From Thauera sedimentorum (GTDB taxonomy: Bacteria; Pseudomonadota; Gammaproteobacteria; Burkholderiales; Rhodocyclaceae), in assembly GCF_014489115.1 (NCBI RefSeq), contig NZ_JACTAH010000002.1:1346586-1410585 (forward strand): DNA of 64,000 nucleotides, written 5' to 3'. A program made the position numbers and the translations under genes. Positions 45,142-56,188 of this stretch are shown one piece after another. Under the pieces are notes generated by a model. That model worked only from the letters and a program-made list of their open reading frames with translations, searched no databases and had not been told where the DNA came from. Within the stretch, counting starts at the first letter, position 1. Each line of letters opens with the position of its first letter.

Positions 45142-45218
45142 TGGTGGTGATGGGCGGAATCGAACCGCCGACCTATGGGTTATGAATCCATCGCTCTAAC
45201 CGTCTGAGCTACATCACC
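45142..45218 (-). tRNA. tRNA-Met (CAT anticodon, elongator type)
   Basis: The minus strand folds into a cloverleaf: acceptor GGTGATG with CATCACC, anticodon loop TTCATAA giving CAT, T-arm GGCGGTTCGATTCCGCC, and encoded CCA. The paired first base and A73 fit an elongator rather than an initiator. One anticodon-stem pair is an A-C mismatch. Confidence 0.93.
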
Positions 45219-45274
45219 AACAAGCCTGCTAATATAACGGCTCAGGTTTTACTGCGTCAACAGTGCGAGTGCAG

Positions 45275-46627
45275 ATGAAGAAGCTTTACATCCGCACCTT
45301 CGGGTGCCAGATGAACGAGTACGACTCCGACAAGATGGCGGACGTGCTCGGGGTGGCCGAAGGGCTGGAGAAGACCGACAACCCGGAAGAGGCGGACGTG
45401 ATCCTCTTCAACACCTGTTCGGTGCGCGAGAAGGCGCAGGAAAAGGTGTTCCACGACCTCGGGCGCGTCAAGCACCTCAAGCAGGCCAAGCCCGGGCTGA
45501 TCATCGGAGTCGGCGGCTGCGTGGCCAGCCAGGAGGGCGAGGCCATCGTCGCGCGCGCCCCCTACGTGGACGTGGTGTTCGGTCCGCAGACCCTGCACCG
45601 GCTGCCCAAGCTGATCGACGCGCGGCGCGCCACCGGGCGCTCGCAGGTCGACATCTCCTTCCCCGAGATCGAGAAGTTCGACGCCATGCCGCCGGCGCGG
45701 GTGGAAGGGGCGAGCGCCTTCGTCTCCATCATGGAAGGCTGTTCCAAGTACTGCACCTTCTGCGTGGTGCCCTACACCCGCGGCGAAGAGGTCTCGCGTC
45801 CGCTGGATGACATCCTTACCGAGGTGGCGGGGTTGGCGGAACAGGGCGTCAAGGAGATCACCCTGCTCGGGCAGAACGTGAACGCCTGGCGTGGCGCGCT
45901 GTCGCGCGACGGTGGTGAGGAAACCGGCGATTTCGCCTTCCTGCTCGAATGCGTTGCCGAGATCCCTGGCATCGAACGCCTGCGCTACACCACATCCCAT
46001 CCGCGCGAGATGACCCCGCGGGTGTTCGAGGCCTACGAGAAGATCCCCAAGCTGGTCTCCCACCTGCATCTGCCGGTGCAGTCGGGCTCGGACCGCGTGC
46101 TGGCGGCGATGAAGCGTGGCTACACAGTGCTGGAATTCAAATCCGTGGTGCGCAAGCTGCGTGCGGCGCGCCCCGACCTGTCGCTCTCGTCGGACTTCAT
46201 CGTCGGCTTCCCCGGCGAGACCGAGGAGGACTTCGAGAAGACGCTGAAGTTGGTCGAGGAGCTCAATTTCGACACCTCGTTCAGTTTTGTGTACAGCGCG
46301 CGTCCCGGCACCCCGGCGGCCGACCTGGAAGACCCGGTGCCGCAGGAAACCAAGCTGCGCTGGCTGGCGCGCCTGCAGAAGCAGCTGGAGTCTCAGGCTC
46401 AGGCGATCAGCCAGGCCATGGTCGGCAGCGTGCAGCGCATCCTGGTCGAAGGCCCATCCAAGAAGAGCGCGGACGAGTTCTCCGGGCGCACCGAGAACAA
46501 CCGGGTGGTGAATTTCCCTGCCACCTCGCCCAACCGCGACCGCCTGATCGGACAGTTCGTCGATGTCACCATCACCGCCGCGCTGCCTCACAGCCTGCGT
46601 GGCGAGATCCTCCTGCGGGAATCCTGA
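45275..46627 (+). CDS. miaB: tRNA-2-methylthio-N6-dimethylallyladenosine synthase
   Basis: A 450-residue radical-SAM methylthiotransferase modifying A37 of tRNAs that read UNN codons. The N-terminal UPF0004 domain has cysteines in [19 protein letters not shown] and GVGGCVAS. The radical-SAM cluster motif is [18 protein letters not shown], and a TRAM domain closes the protein. The ATG at 45275 is the first in frame; GTG codons at 45263 and 45269 are alternatives. It begins an operon-like run with phoH, ybeY, corC and lnt. Confidence 0.96.
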   Translation: MKKLYIRTFGCQMNEYDSDKMADVLGVAEGLEKTDNPEEADVILFNTCSVREKAQEKVFHDLGRVKHLKQAKPGLIIGVGGCVASQEGEAIVARAPYVDVVFGPQTLHRLPKLIDARRATGRSQVDISFPEIEKFDAMPPARVEGASAFVSIMEGCSKYCTFCVVPYTRGEEVSRPLDDILTEVAGLAEQGVKEITLLGQNVNAWRGALSRDGGEETGDFAFLLECVAEIPGIERLRYTTSHPREMTPRVFEAYEKIPKLVSHLHLPVQSGSDRVLAAMKRGYTVLEFKSVVRKLRAARPDLSLSSDFIVGFPGETEEDFEKTLKLVEELNFDTSFSFVYSARPGTPAADLEDPVPQETKLRWLARLQKQLESQAQAISQAMVGSVQRILVEGPSKKSADEFSGRTENNRVVNFPATSPNRDRLIGQFVDVTITAALPHSLRGEILLRES

Positions 46628-47668
46628 ATGGCACGATCCACCGAAGTGGTGCTGGAGCCGGTTGACAACGAGCGGCTGGCCAATCTGTGCGGCGCGCTCG
46701 ACCAGAACCTGCGCCAGATCGAAACCGCCCTTGATGTGGCGATCGCCCGCCGTGGCGAACGCTTCACCATCAAGGGCAATCCGTCTGCCACCGAGCGCGC
46801 GGCCGAAGCGCTCAAGCGTTTCTACGGCAGGGCCGACAGCCATCTCTCGCTCGACGACCTGCAACTCGAACTGATCGAGATCAGCGCGCGCAGCCAGCCG
46901 AGCGCGGCGGTGCCTGACGCTGCGCCGGTGCTGCTCACCCGCAAGAGCGAGCTGCACGGGCGCACGCCGCGCCAGGTCGAGTACCTGCGCAACATCCTCG
47001 AGCATGACATCACCTTCGGCATCGGCCCGGCCGGTACCGGCAAGACCTATCTCGCGGTGGCCTGTGCGGTCGATGCCTTCGAGCGCGAGAAGGTCGAGCG
47101 CATCATCCTCACCCGTCCGGCGGTGGAGGCCGGCGAGCGCCTGGGCTTCCTGCCGGGGGACCTCGCGCAGAAGATCGATCCCTACCTGCGCCCGCTGTAC
47201 GACGCGCTCTACGACCTGATGGGCCTGGAGCGCGCCTCCAAGCTGTTCGAGCGCGGCGCCATCGAGATCGCCCCGCTCGCCTTCATGCGCGGGCGCACGC
47301 TCAACCACGCCTTCATCATCCTGGACGAGGCGCAGAACACCACGCCCGAGCAGATGAAGATGTTCCTGACCCGCATCGGCTTCGGTGCCAAGGCGGTGGT
47401 GACCGGAGACCTGACCCAGATCGACCTGCCGCGCGGTGCGCGCAGCGGCCTGCTGGAGGCGCGCGAGGTGCTGGCCAAGGTGCGCGGCATCGAATTCACC
47501 GAGTTCCAGAAGGAAGACGTGGTGCGCCACCCGCTGGTGATGCGCATTGTTGAAGCCTACGATCAGCAGGCCGCGCGCGCGGCGCGGGCGGCGCAACAAG
47601 CCCCACAACGTGAAGAGGATCATTCGCATGGCGAAGAAGCCGGCAGCCCCGAAGATCGTCGCGATTGA
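46628..47668 (+). CDS. ybeZ: PhoH-like ATPase (YbeZ)
   Basis: A 346-residue PhoH-family P-loop ATPase: an N-terminal KH-like region (about 1-100), Walker [14 protein letters not shown] at about residue 136, Walker B with [14 protein letters not shown], and the GDLTQIDLP sensor. YbeZ pairs with the RNase YbeY in rRNA maturation. It starts one base after the miaB stop. The last 41 bases overlap the ybeY reading frame, so the histidine- and acid-rich C-terminal tail is encoded within the overlap. Confidence 0.95.
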   Translation: MARSTEVVLEPVDNERLANLCGALDQNLRQIETALDVAIARRGERFTIKGNPSATERAAEALKRFYGRADSHLSLDDLQLELIEISARSQPSAAVPDAAPVLLTRKSELHGRTPRQVEYLRNILEHDITFGIGPAGTGKTYLAVACAVDAFEREKVERIILTRPAVEAGERLGFLPGDLAQKIDPYLRPLYDALYDLMGLERASKLFERGAIEIAPLAFMRGRTLNHAFIILDEAQNTTPEQMKMFLTRIGFGAKAVVTGDLTQIDLPRGARSGLLEAREVLAKVRGIEFTEFQKEDVVRHPLVMRIVEAYDQQAARAARAAQQAPQREEDHSHGEEAGSPEDRRD

Positions 47669-48380
47669 CGCCGACGGCGCACGCAGTCGCGTCCGCGCCG
47701 AGCGCCTTGAGATCGACTTCGGCCGCGGGCGCCGCATGGTGCTCGATTTTCCGCACATGGCCTGGGGCGACGTGGATATCGAGGCCGAATCGGACGAGGG
47801 CACGCCTGTCATCAGCGTGCAACCCGGCGCGTGCAACCTGCTTACCCTGCGGGTGGACGTGCATCACGAGATGGTGCCGGTCGAGCTCGGCGAACTGCCG
47901 GCGGCGGCCCCAACGCCAAGCCTGACGCTGACCGTGCAGAAGGCGCTGGACGACGACGAGCGCGCGCAGGCACCCAAGAAGCACCGCATCCGCAGTTGGG
48001 CGCGGGCCGCCTTGCGGCGCGATGCCGAGCTCACCGTCAGGCTGGTCGGCGAAGAGGAAGGCCGCGTGCTCAACCGCGACTTCCGTGGCAAGGACTACGC
48101 CACCAACGTGCTGACCTTCGTCTATGGTGAAGGGATGCCGATGCCGGACGAGCGGGACGATGCTCCGTTGGCGGGCGACCTGGTGCTGTGCGTCCCCGTG
48201 GTGGTGCGCGAGGCGGCGGCCCAGGGCAAGGATCTGGCCGCGCACTACGCCCATCTGGTGGTGCATGGTATGCTGCATTTGCAGGGTTTCGACCACGAAA
48301 CCGAGGCCGATGCGGCGGTGATGGAAGCACTCGAAACGGAGATTCTCGCCGGGCTCGGCTACCCGAACCCGTATGCCTGA
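47628..48380 (+). CDS. ybeY: Endoribonuclease YbeY with an added N-terminal domain
   Basis: A 250-residue protein, about 100 residues longer than ordinary YbeY. Residues 99-250 are the YbeY core, with [20 protein letters not shown] and the zinc site [15 protein letters not shown]. Residues 1-95 form a separate, strand-rich segment ([42 protein letters not shown]) that I do not recognise. The ATG at 47628 is well supported by AGAGGA eight bases upstream, inside the end of phoH. YbeY processes 16S rRNA and degrades defective ribosomes. Confidence 0.93.
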   Translation: MAKKPAAPKIVAIDADGARSRVRAERLEIDFGRGRRMVLDFPHMAWGDVDIEAESDEGTPVISVQPGACNLLTLRVDVHHEMVPVELGELPAAAPTPSLTLTVQKALDDDERAQAPKKHRIRSWARAALRRDAELTVRLVGEEEGRVLNRDFRGKDYATNVLTFVYGEGMPMPDERDDAPLAGDLVLCVPVVVREAAAQGKDLAAHYAHLVVHGMLHLQGFDHETEADAAVMEALETEILAGLGYPNPYA

Positions 48381-48476
48381 TGGTCATGAGGCGCCCGTGA
48401 GGCGTCAGGCGTGGGGCAGGGCAGCACGGTTCGTGCTTGCCGCTGTGCACCCCTGACTCCTTACCTGCCACCCAAC

Positions 48477-49322
48477 ATGGACAGTTCCCCTAGTAAACCC
48501 TCATTACTCGAGCGACTTTCGGCCCTCCTGACGCGCGAACCGGAAGATCGCGAACAACTTCTCGCGCTGCTCCACTCGGCTTTCGAGCGCAACCTGCTCG
48601 ATGCCGATGCCCTTTCGATCATCGAGGGCGCCCTGCAGATGTCCGACATGCAGGTGCGCGACGTGATGATCCCCCGCGCCCAGATGGATGTGATCCACCT
48701 GGACGACCCCATTGAAACCATCGCCGCCTTCGTCATCGATACCGCGCACTCCCGCTTCCCCGCGGTGGGCGAGGGCAAGGACGACGTGGCCGGCATCCTG
48801 CTCGCCAAGGACCTGCTGCGCTACTTCGCCGGCCGCGAGTTCGACCTGCGCGACATGCTGCGTCCGGCGGTCTTCGTACCCGAATCCAAGCGCCTCAACG
48901 TGCTACTGCGCGAGTTCCGCGTGAGCCGCAACCATATGGCCATCGTCGTGGACGAATATGGCGGCGTGGCCGGACTGGTCACCATCGAGGACGTGCTTGA
49001 GCAGATCGTCGGCGACATCGAGGACGAGTACGACTTCGACGAGATCGGCGACAACATCCGCCTCGACAGCCAGGGGCGCTACCGCGTCAAGGCCACCACC
49101 GAGATCGTCGATTTCAATGCGGCTTTCGACACCCATCTGTCCGATGAGGAATACGATACCGTCGGCGGCATGGTGATCCGCCAACTCGGACGCCTGCCCA
49201 AGCGCGGCGAAGCCATCGCCGTGGAGAACCTGAAGATACAGGTGCTGCGCGCCGACAGCCGGCGGGTGCATACCCTGCTGGTCGAGCGCAACAGCTCACC
49301 GGCGGAGATCGTCGGCGGCTGA
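48477..49322 (+). CDS. corC: CorC/HlyC family CBS-domain protein
   Basis: A 281-residue cytoplasmic protein: an N-terminal leader, two CBS domains (about 65-190: VRDVMIPRAQMDVI, VVDEYGGVAGLVTIEDVLEQIVGDIEDE) and the CorC_HlyC/transporter-associated domain (about 200-281). In E. coli CorC is linked to Mg/Co efflux. The ATG at 48477 starts the homology. The stop and the lnt start share one base (TGATG). The ybeY-corC-lnt order is strongly conserved. Confidence 0.94.
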   Translation: MDSSPSKPSLLERLSALLTREPEDREQLLALLHSAFERNLLDADALSIIEGALQMSDMQVRDVMIPRAQMDVIHLDDPIETIAAFVIDTAHSRFPAVGEGKDDVAGILLAKDLLRYFAGREFDLRDMLRPAVFVPESKRLNVLLREFRVSRNHMAIVVDEYGGVAGLVTIEDVLEQIVGDIEDEYDFDEIGDNIRLDSQGRYRVKATTEIVDFNAAFDTHLSDEEYDTVGGMVIRQLGRLPKRGEAIAVENLKIQVLRADSRRVHTLLVERNSSPAEIVGG

Positions 49323-50812
49323 TGCGAACCCGCGTCCTTTTGGCTTTTGTGGCTGGTGCCGCCTCGGTACTGGCCCATGCGCCTTTCGGCATTTTCCCCC
49401 TCGCCCTCGTTTCACTTGCCGCGCTTGCCTTCCTTCTGGGGCAGGCGCGAGGAGGGCGTCGTGGTTTCGTGCTGGGCTTCGCTTGGGGGTTGGGCGCTTT
49501 TCTGGTCGGCGTTTCTTGGCTTTTCATCGCGCTCCAGCGTTATGGCGGCATGCCCGTTCCCCTGGCCGCGCTTGCCATCCTGCTGTTTTGCTCACTTCTG
49601 GCGATCTTTCCGGCGATCGCCGGCGCGCTCTTTGTCCGCCTGCGACCGGCTGGAGTAATGGCTCAGTCCGTCCTGTTTGGCGCGTTGTGGTTGTTGATGG
49701 AATGGGCGCGCGGCTGGGTCTTCACCGGCTTCCCCTGGTTGTCCGTGGGTTATACGCAGACGCCGCCCAGTCCGCTGGCTGGCTTTGCCCCTCTGCTTGG
49801 CGTTTACGGCGTCGGCGGCCTGCTGGCGCTCCTGAGTGGGTTGCTGGCGTTCTCGCCATGGCGCCGTTTACGCACGGCCTTGCCCGCCGTTCTGACCCTT
49901 GGGTTGGTGCTTTCTGGGGGGGTGTTGCTGACACGGGTTGCGTGGACCGCCCCGACTGGGGAGTTCGTGAGGGTGGCGCTGCTTCAGACCAACATCGAGC
50001 AAGACCTGAAGTGGCGGCCCGATCATCTTCGGGAATGGTTGCGCGTCAATGTCGAAATGGTTGCTGCGAGCCAGGCTGACTTGGTGGTCTTGCCCGAAGG
50101 CGCCGCGCCGCTGCTCATACACCACCTGCCGGAAGGCTATCTTGATCTGCTTGCCGAGTCGCTGCGTGAGCCGGGGGCGAATCTGATTCTCGGCACCTTC
50201 ACGACGGATGGCGCCGGCGGGGTGCTCAACTCGGCGATCAGTCTCGGAGCTTCGCCCGGCCAGCATTACGCCAAGCACCATCTGGTGCCATTCGGGGAGT
50301 TCTCACCGCCACTGTTTGGCTGGGTGTATCGCTTGGTGAATATACCCATGTCGGATCAGGTGCGCGGAGCGACCGCGCAACCACCGATGCTGCTGGGTGG
50401 GCAGAAAGTGGCGGTGAATATCTGTTTCGAGGACTTGTTCGGCGACGAGCTGCGCGCAGCGTTGCCCGAAGCGGGCCTGATGCTCAATATGTCCAATCTC
50501 GCCTGGTTCGGCGACTCGTTGGCCTTGCCTCAACATCTCCAGGTAGCCCGTATGCGTGCTCTGGAAGCCGGCCGGCCGATGCTGCGGGCGACCAATACTG
50601 GCGCGACTGCCGTGATTCGCCCCGATGGGGGCATTCAGAGTGTGCTGCCGGCGATGACGCGCGGCATCCTGCACGCCGAAGTCCGTGCTCATCACGGCCT
50701 CACGCCGTATGCCCGGTGGGGAGACGCTCCGGTAGTCCTGCTGGCGGGGCTGTACGGGATGCTCGTCGCCGGGTGCATGACGTGCCGCCCGCGCGCTGCC
50801 AAATGCCAGTAA
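49322..50812 (+). CDS. lnt: Apolipoprotein N-acyltransferase
   Basis: A 496-residue inner-membrane enzyme adding the third acyl chain to lipoproteins. About six membrane segments occupy residues 1-200. The nitrilase-like periplasmic domain follows, with the catalytic glutamate in VLPEGAAP (about 258), the lysine in [11 protein letters not shown] (about 322) and the cysteine in NICFEDLFG (about 373). It closes with one more membrane helix. Third codon positions carry visibly more T than its neighbours, suggesting a lower GC content. Confidence 0.95.
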   Translation: MRTRVLLAFVAGAASVLAHAPFGIFPLALVSLAALAFLLGQARGGRRGFVLGFAWGLGAFLVGVSWLFIALQRYGGMPVPLAALAILLFCSLLAIFPAIAGALFVRLRPAGVMAQSVLFGALWLLMEWARGWVFTGFPWLSVGYTQTPPSPLAGFAPLLGVYGVGGLLALLSGLLAFSPWRRLRTALPAVLTLGLVLSGGVLLTRVAWTAPTGEFVRVALLQTNIEQDLKWRPDHLREWLRVNVEMVAASQADLVVLPEGAAPLLIHHLPEGYLDLLAESLREPGANLILGTFTTDGAGGVLNSAISLGASPGQHYAKHHLVPFGEFSPPLFGWVYRLVNIPMSDQVRGATAQPPMLLGGQKVAVNICFEDLFGDELRAALPEAGLMLNMSNLAWFGDSLALPQHLQVARMRALEAGRPMLRATNTGATAVIRPDGGIQSVLPAMTRGILHAEVRAHHGLTPYARWGDAPVVLLAGLYGMLVAGCMTCRPRAAKCQ

Positions 50813-50858
50813 AATCCACCTCTTTGCGTTCGCAGCGCGGCGCCTGCCGCCCGAGACC

Positions 50859-51770
50859 ATGTCCCTCCAGAATCCGACCTTCCAGCAAGTCATCCTGACG
50901 CTCCAGCAGTTCTGGGGCGACCGTGGGTGCGTGCTGCTCCAGCCCTACGACCTCGAAGTGGGTGCGGGTACCTCCCACACCGCCACCTTCCTGCGCGCGA
51001 TCGGCCCCGAGCCGTGGAACGCCGCATACGTACAGCCTTCGCGCCGTCCCAAGGACGGCCGCTACGGCGAGAACCCCAACCGCCTGCAGCACTACTACCA
51101 GTATCAGGTGGTCCTGAAGCCCTCGCCGCTCAACATCCAGGAACTCTACCTGGACAGCCTGCGCGCGCTGGGCATCGACCCCAATGTGCACGACATCCGC
51201 TTCGTCGAGGACGACTGGGAGAACCCCACGCTGGGCGCCTGGGGTCTGGGCTGGGAAGTGTGGCTGGACGGCATGGAAGTGACCCAGTTCACCTACTTCC
51301 AGCAGGTCGGCGGGCTGGACTGCAAGCCGGTGCTGGGCGAGATCACCTACGGTCTGGAGCGCCTGGCCATGTACCTGCAGGGCGTGGAGAACGTCTACGA
51401 CCTGACCTGGGCGGTGTACCCGGACGGCTCGAAAGTCACCTACGGCGACGTGTACCACCAGAACGAGGTCGAGCAGTCGAAGTACAACTTCGAGCATTCC
51501 AACGTCGATTTCCTCTTCTCGCTGTTCGGCAACTACGAGTCCGAGGCCAAGCGCCTGATGGAAGCGGGCCTGGCCCTGCCGGCCTACGAGATGGTGCTCA
51601 AGGCCGCGCACACCTTCAACATGCTGGACGCCCGTGGCGCCATCTCGGTGACCGAGCGCGCCGCCTACATCGGCCGCATCCGCAACCTGTCGCGTGCGGT
51701 GGCGCAGGCCTATTTCGAATCCCGTGAAGCGCTCGGCTTCCCGATGCTGAACAACAAGGAGGCCGTGTGA
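50859..51770 (+). CDS. glyQ: Glycyl-tRNA synthetase alpha subunit
   Basis: A 303-residue catalytic subunit of the alpha2beta2 bacterial GlyRS. It has [25 protein letters not shown] at the N-terminus, the motif 2 region ([31 protein letters not shown]) and [12 protein letters not shown] near residue 165. Length is standard. It follows lnt by 46 bases, and its stop shares one base with the glyS start. Confidence 0.98.
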   Translation: MSLQNPTFQQVILTLQQFWGDRGCVLLQPYDLEVGAGTSHTATFLRAIGPEPWNAAYVQPSRRPKDGRYGENPNRLQHYYQYQVVLKPSPLNIQELYLDSLRALGIDPNVHDIRFVEDDWENPTLGAWGLGWEVWLDGMEVTQFTYFQQVGGLDCKPVLGEITYGLERLAMYLQGVENVYDLTWAVYPDGSKVTYGDVYHQNEVEQSKYNFEHSNVDFLFSLFGNYESEAKRLMEAGLALPAYEMVLKAAHTFNMLDARGAISVTERAAYIGRIRNLSRAVAQAYFESREALGFPMLNNKEAV

Positions 51771-53869
51771 TGAGCGCCACCACCCATCGCGCGACCCTGC
51801 TGGTCGAACTGCTCACCGAGGAACTGCCGCCCAAGGCCTTGCCGCGCCTGGGCGAGACCTTCGCCACGAAGGTCGTCGAAGGCCTGAAGGCCAAGGGCCT
51901 GGCCGCGGCCGATGTGGCCGGGCGCAGCTTCGCCAGCCCGCGCCGCCTGGCGGTGACCGTGGCCGACGTGGCGGCCGAAGCGGCAGCGAAGGAGGTCACC
52001 GAGAAGCTGATGCCGGTTTCGGTGGCGCTGGATGCCGACGGCAAACCCACGCCTGCGCTCCTCAAGAAGATGGAGGCCAAGGGCATCCCGGCCGATGCAG
52101 TGGCCGGTTTCGAGCGCCGCATCGACGGCAAGGCCGAAGCCCTGTTCCACACCGCGCTGGTGCCGGGGGCGAAGCTTGCCGAGGTGCTGGCCGGCATCGT
52201 GCAGGACGCGGTGAAGGCCCTGCCGATTCCCAAGGTCATGCGCTGGGGCGACGGCGATGCCACCTTCGTGCGCCCGGTGCACAAGCTCACCCTGCTGCAC
52301 GGCGCCGAGGTGGTGCCGGGTCGTGTGCTCGACCTGGACTCCGGCCGCACCACCCGCGGGCACCGCTTCATGAGCCGCGGCGAGATCGATATCGCCACCG
52401 CCGAGGCCTACGAGCCCACCCTGCTCGCCGAAGGCAAGGTGATTCCCTGCTTCACCGAGCGACGCGCCAACATCGAGGCGCAACTGGTGGCCGAAGCTGC
52501 CCGCCAGGGCGCGCAGCTGGGCGAGTACGCCGATCTGCTGGATGAAGTCACCGCCCTGGTCGAGCATCCCACCGTGTACGTGGGCGAGTTCGAGGCCGAG
52601 TTCCTCGCCGTGCCGCAGGAATGCCTGATCCTGACGATGCGCGCCAACCAGAAGTATTTTCCGCTGTTCGACGCGCAGGGGCGGCTGCAGAACCGCTTCC
52701 TGATCGTCTCCAACATGAACGTGGCCAACCCGGTGAACATCGTCGCCGGCAACGCCCGCGTGGTACGCCCGCGCCTGTCGGACGCGCGCTTCTTCTTCGA
52801 GCAGGACAAGAAGCAGAAGCTCGAGGCCCGCCTGCCGCGCCTGGCGCCGGTGGTCTACCACAACAAGCTGGGCAGCCAGCTTGAGCGTGTCGAGCGCCTC
52901 GAGGCGCTGGCCGGCGAGATTGCCGCCCGCCTGAACGCCGATGTCGGTGCGGCCAAGCGCGCCGCGCGCCTGGCCAAGGCGGACCTGGTCACCGACATGG
53001 TGGGCGAGTTCCCCGAACTGCAGGGCATCATGGGGCGCTACTACGCGCTGGCCGACGGCGAGGGCGAGGTGGTGGCCGACGCCATTCAGGCCCACTACCA
53101 GCCGCGCTTCGCCGGCGACGCGCTGCCGGCCGGCAACGTGGCCGCGGCGGTGGCGCTGGCCGACAAGCTCGACGCGCTGGTCGGCTTCTTCGGCATCGGC
53201 ATGGTGCCCACCGGCGACAAGGACCCCTTCGCGCTGCGCCGCGCCGCGCTCGGCGTGCTGCGCATCCTGATGGAAACCCCCTTGCCGCTGGAACTGCCGG
53301 CGCTGATCGCGGCCGCCGCGGCCGGCTTCAAGCCCGGCCTGCTGAACGCCGAGGGCTTTGCTGCGCAGTTGCAGGACTTCATGCTCGAACGCCTGAGGCA
53401 CCTGCTGCGCGAGGGCGGGCGCGATGGGGCGGTGATCGACGCGGTGCTGGCGCTCAGGCCCGCGCGCATCGACCTGGTGCCGGCCAAGCTCGCCGCGGTG
53501 GAAGCCTTTCGCGCGCTGCCCGAGGCCGAGGCGCTGGCCGCGGCCAACAAGCGCATCGTCAATATCCTGAAGAAGGCCGAAGGCACGCCTGGTGAGCCGG
53601 ACATCGCCCTGCTGCAGGAAGAGGCCGAGAAGGCGCTGTTCCACCAGGTCGTCGAGGTCGCCCCGCTGGTGCGCTCGCATGTGGACAACGAGGACTACAC
53701 CGACGCGCTGTGCGCGCTGGCCGGCCTGCGCGACGCGGTAGACCGCTTCTTCGACGGCGTCATGGTGATGGCCGAGGAGCCGCTGACCCGCGCCAACCGC
53801 CTGGCGCTGCTCAACCAGCTGGCCGGGCTGATGAACCGCGTGGCGGACATCTCCCGCCTGTCGGCCTGA
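51770..53869 (+). CDS. glyS: Glycyl-tRNA synthetase beta subunit
   Basis: A 699-residue beta subunit providing tRNA binding. It begins with [21 protein letters not shown], has the HD-like middle domain (about 350-560) and ends with a DALR-type anticodon-binding region (about 590-699). The ATG at 51770 is preferred over the in-frame GTG at 51767, because AAGGAGG lies seven bases before the ATG. It overlaps glyQ by one base (TGATG). Confidence 0.97.
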   Translation: MSATTHRATLLVELLTEELPPKALPRLGETFATKVVEGLKAKGLAAADVAGRSFASPRRLAVTVADVAAEAAAKEVTEKLMPVSVALDADGKPTPALLKKMEAKGIPADAVAGFERRIDGKAEALFHTALVPGAKLAEVLAGIVQDAVKALPIPKVMRWGDGDATFVRPVHKLTLLHGAEVVPGRVLDLDSGRTTRGHRFMSRGEIDIATAEAYEPTLLAEGKVIPCFTERRANIEAQLVAEAARQGAQLGEYADLLDEVTALVEHPTVYVGEFEAEFLAVPQECLILTMRANQKYFPLFDAQGRLQNRFLIVSNMNVANPVNIVAGNARVVRPRLSDARFFFEQDKKQKLEARLPRLAPVVYHNKLGSQLERVERLEALAGEIAARLNADVGAAKRAARLAKADLVTDMVGEFPELQGIMGRYYALADGEGEVVADAIQAHYQPRFAGDALPAGNVAAAVALADKLDALVGFFGIGMVPTGDKDPFALRRAALGVLRILMETPLPLELPALIAAAAAGFKPGLLNAEGFAAQLQDFMLERLRHLLREGGRDGAVIDAVLALRPARIDLVPAKLAAVEAFRALPEAEALAAANKRIVNILKKAEGTPGEPDIALLQEEAEKALFHQVVEVAPLVRSHVDNEDYTDALCALAGLRDAVDRFFDGVMVMAEEPLTRANRLALLNQLAGLMNRVADISRLSA

Positions 53870-53879
53870 GGCGGGCGCG

Positions 53880-54413
53880 ATGAAGCTGATCATCCTCGAC
53901 CGTGACGGCGTCATCAACTACGACTCCGACCAGTTCATCAAGTCACCGGATGAATGGCGGCCGATACCGGGTTCGCTGGAGGCGATCGCCAAGCTCAACC
54001 AGTGGGGCTGGCGGGTGGTGGTGGCGACCAACCAGTCGGGGGTGGGCCGCGGCTTGTTCGGCATGGACACGCTGAACGCGATCCACGAGAAGATGGTCAA
54101 GAGCCTCGCCCAGGTCGGCGGACGCATCGACGCGATCTTCTTCTGTCCGCATGCGGCCGACTCCACCTGCGATTGCCGCAAGCCGAAGCCGGGCATGCTT
54201 CAGCAGGTGTCCGAGCGTTTCAACATCCCGCTCGACGGCGTGCCGGTGGTGGGTGACAGCCTGCGCGACCTGCAGGCCGGGTTGGAGGTGGGTGGCAAGC
54301 CCTATCTGGTGCTGACCGGCAAGGGGCAGAAGACGCGGGACGATCCGGCCCTGCCGCCCGAGACGCAGATCTATCCCGACCTCGCGACCGTGGTGGCGGA
54401 CCTCACCGCATGA
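53880..54413 (+). CDS. gmhB: D-glycero-beta-D-manno-heptose-1,7-bisphosphate 7-phosphatase
   Basis: A 177-residue HAD phosphatase in ADP-heptose synthesis for the LPS core. The nucleophile motif is LDRDGVIN, followed by TNQSGVGRG (motif II) and the zinc site FFCPHAADSTCDCRKPKPGM, which marks the GmhB branch. VVGDSLRDLQAG is the final metal-binding motif. It starts 10 bases after glyS, and plsC follows, a common betaproteobacterial order. Confidence 0.95.
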   Translation: MKLIILDRDGVINYDSDQFIKSPDEWRPIPGSLEAIAKLNQWGWRVVVATNQSGVGRGLFGMDTLNAIHEKMVKSLAQVGGRIDAIFFCPHAADSTCDCRKPKPGMLQQVSERFNIPLDGVPVVGDSLRDLQAGLEVGGKPYLVLTGKGQKTRDDPALPPETQIYPDLATVVADLTA

Positions 54414-54461
54414 TCCGCCACCGGCCGTTTCCGTCCGCCCGTTTCAGAGTTGCGTGATTCC

Positions 54462-55265
54462 GTGATCGTCCTTCGCTCCATCCTGTTCGCCCTCGTGCTG
54501 GCGGTGGTCACTCCGCCGTACGCACTGTTCGGCTTCCTCACCTTTCCACTGCCGCCGCGCATGCGCCACCGCATCATCACCTCGTGGGCGCCGCTGGTGC
54601 TGTGGTTCGTCTGGCACCTGCTGGGCATCCGCTACCGGGTGATCGGCCGCGAGAACATCCCGCCCGGACCGGCGGTGATCCTCTCCAAGCACCAGTCGGC
54701 CTGGGAGACCATGGCCCTGCAGGTGATCTTCCCGGCGCTGTGCTTCGTGCTCAAGCGCGAGCTGCTGCGCGTGCCCTTCTTCGGCTGGGGGCTGGCACAG
54801 GTGCCGGGCATCGCGATCGACCGTTCGGCCGGCAAGGACGCGCTGGCGCAGGTGGTCGAGCAGGGCAAGCAGCGCCTGAAGGAAGGCTACTGGGTGGTGG
54901 TCTTCCCCGAGGGCACCCGTGTGGCGCCTGGCACGACGCGCCGCTACAAGATGGGCGGGGCCTTCCTCGCGCGCCGCGCCGGGGTTCCGGTGGTGCCGGT
55001 GGCGCACAACGCCGGCGAGTTCTGGCGACGCAATGCCTTCCTGAAGCGCCCCGGCGAGATCGTCGTCAGCATCGGGCCGGCGATCGAGGTCAAGGGGCGG
55101 AAGGTCGAGGCGATCAATACCGAAGCCGAGACCTGGATCGAGAACGAGATGCTCCGCCTGTTTCCTCACCATTACGCCGGGAACGGCGGCCAGGCCGTCG
55201 TCCTGAGCGAGCGGGACAAAGGCGGCCGGGCCTCTTCGGCCGAGCAGGGAACGGGCGGCGCCTGA
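54462..55265 (+). CDS. plsC: 1-acyl-sn-glycerol-3-phosphate acyltransferase
   Basis: About 267 residues from the GTG at 54462; a TTG four codons earlier (54450) is also possible. An N-terminal membrane segment (about 3-22) precedes the acyltransferase domain: motif I is KHQSAWE (HX4E in place of the common HX4D), motif II is around FFGWGLAQVPGIAIDR and motif III is FPEGTRV. It makes phosphatidic acid from lysophosphatidate at the inner membrane. The HX4E form is known in this subgroup. A terminator follows. Confidence 0.92.
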   Translation: MIVLRSILFALVLAVVTPPYALFGFLTFPLPPRMRHRIITSWAPLVLWFVWHLLGIRYRVIGRENIPPGPAVILSKHQSAWETMALQVIFPALCFVLKRELLRVPFFGWGLAQVPGIAIDRSAGKDALAQVVEQGKQRLKEGYWVVVFPEGTRVAPGTTRRYKMGGAFLARRAGVPVVPVAHNAGEFWRRNAFLKRPGEIVVSIGPAIEVKGRKVEAINTEAETWIENEMLRLFPHHYAGNGGQAVVLSERDKGGRASSAEQGTGGA

Positions 55266-55284
55266 GCCGGCCGGCAGCGCAAAG

Positions 55285-55320
55285 AAAAACGGCCCCGCCG
55301 AGGCGGGGCCGTTTCTTTTC
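55285..55320. terminator. Bidirectional Rho-independent terminator
   Basis: A long GC stem, AAACGGCCCCGCC with its complement ending GTTT, has A residues on the left and TTTCTTTTC on the right. It serves plsC on the plus strand and the phasin gene on the minus strand. Confidence 0.9.
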
Positions 55321-55335
55321 AAGCGGTGCCGGTGA

Positions 55336-55896
55336 TCAGGCAGCCTTCTTGGCGGCAGCCTTGGAGGTGGTGCTCACGGCCTTGACGGTGGCGTTGGTCG
55401 CGGCGGCCACGTTGGCTTCGGCGATCTCGGCGACCTGCTTGGCGGCCTTGCTCATGCTGTCGTAGGCGCTGTTGGCGGCGGCGATCGCGGACTTGACCGC
55501 GGCCACGGCGACGTCGGAGCCGGCCGGGGCGGACTTGGCAGCCTTGTCCAGCGCGGAGGCGACGCCCTTGTTCAGTTCGGCAACCTGGCCTTCCAGCAGC
55601 TTGGAGACTTCTTCCTGGCTCTGGGAGGTGATCTCATAGACGTTGCGCGCGTAGGCGACGGCCTTCTCGACCAGCGGCTGGGCCAGGGAGGTCTGCAGGC
55701 TCACCAGCTCCTGGGCGTCCTTGACGGCCAGCAGGGCCTTGGCGTTGCTCACGCCGTCTTCCAGCAGCGAGCGGGCGGTGTTCAGGTTCAGCGCGGCCAG
55801 GCGCTCGGCGCTGGCGAAGGCGGTGTTGGCCAGGGTCAGCAGGGTTTCGATGTTGGCCTTGTTGGTGGCGGCGAACTGCTCGGGGGTAGCAAACAT
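55336..55896 (-). CDS. phaP: Phasin (PHA granule-associated protein)
   Basis: A 186-residue, almost wholly helical, Ala-rich protein of the phasin_2 type (MFATPEQFAATNKANIETLLTLA at the N-terminus; AAAKKAA at the C-terminus). Phasins coat polyhydroxyalkanoate granules and limit their size, so this organism probably stores PHA. An AAGGAG ribosome site precedes the ATG. It sits alone, with a 335-base upstream region carrying an inverted repeat, and converges on plsC. Confidence 0.92.
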   Translation of the reverse strand: MFATPEQFAATNKANIETLLTLANTAFASAERLAALNLNTARSLLEDGVSNAKALLAVKDAQELVSLQTSLAQPLVEKAVAYARNVYEITSQSQEEVSKLLEGQVAELNKGVASALDKAAKSAPAGSDVAVAAVKSAIAAANSAYDSMSKAAKQVAEIAEANVAAATNATVKAVSTTSKAAAKKAA

Positions 55897-56041
55897 GTGA
55901 TTCTCCTTCGTTGGATACGGACTATCGTGAATGCGGCAACGGATCGGATGATTTGTTGCGGTGCATCATGCGTCGGATTATAGAAGCCGAGTACATCAAG
56001 TCAAGCTCGATGTTGTGCATCGCAGCATCTGGTTTCAATTA

Positions 56042-56069
56042 TCAGATTCAATTGCTTACACGAATCTGA
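56042..56069. repeat. Inverted repeat upstream of the phasin gene
   Basis: TCAGATTC and GAATCTGA form a perfect eight-base inverted repeat separated by 12 bases. The spacing suits a dimeric repressor, such as a PHA regulator, or a leader hairpin. It is about 150 bases before the phasin start. Confidence 0.55.
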
Positions 56070-56188
56070 CTATTCCCCGTGTTGCGCCCCTCGGAGAGCG
56101 TTCGTCATTGCCGGGACTACCCATCCTGGGTCTTCGGTGCCGCGGCCGCGTGGATAGCATGGAGCGGCGGTGTTGCGCTGAAATGACA

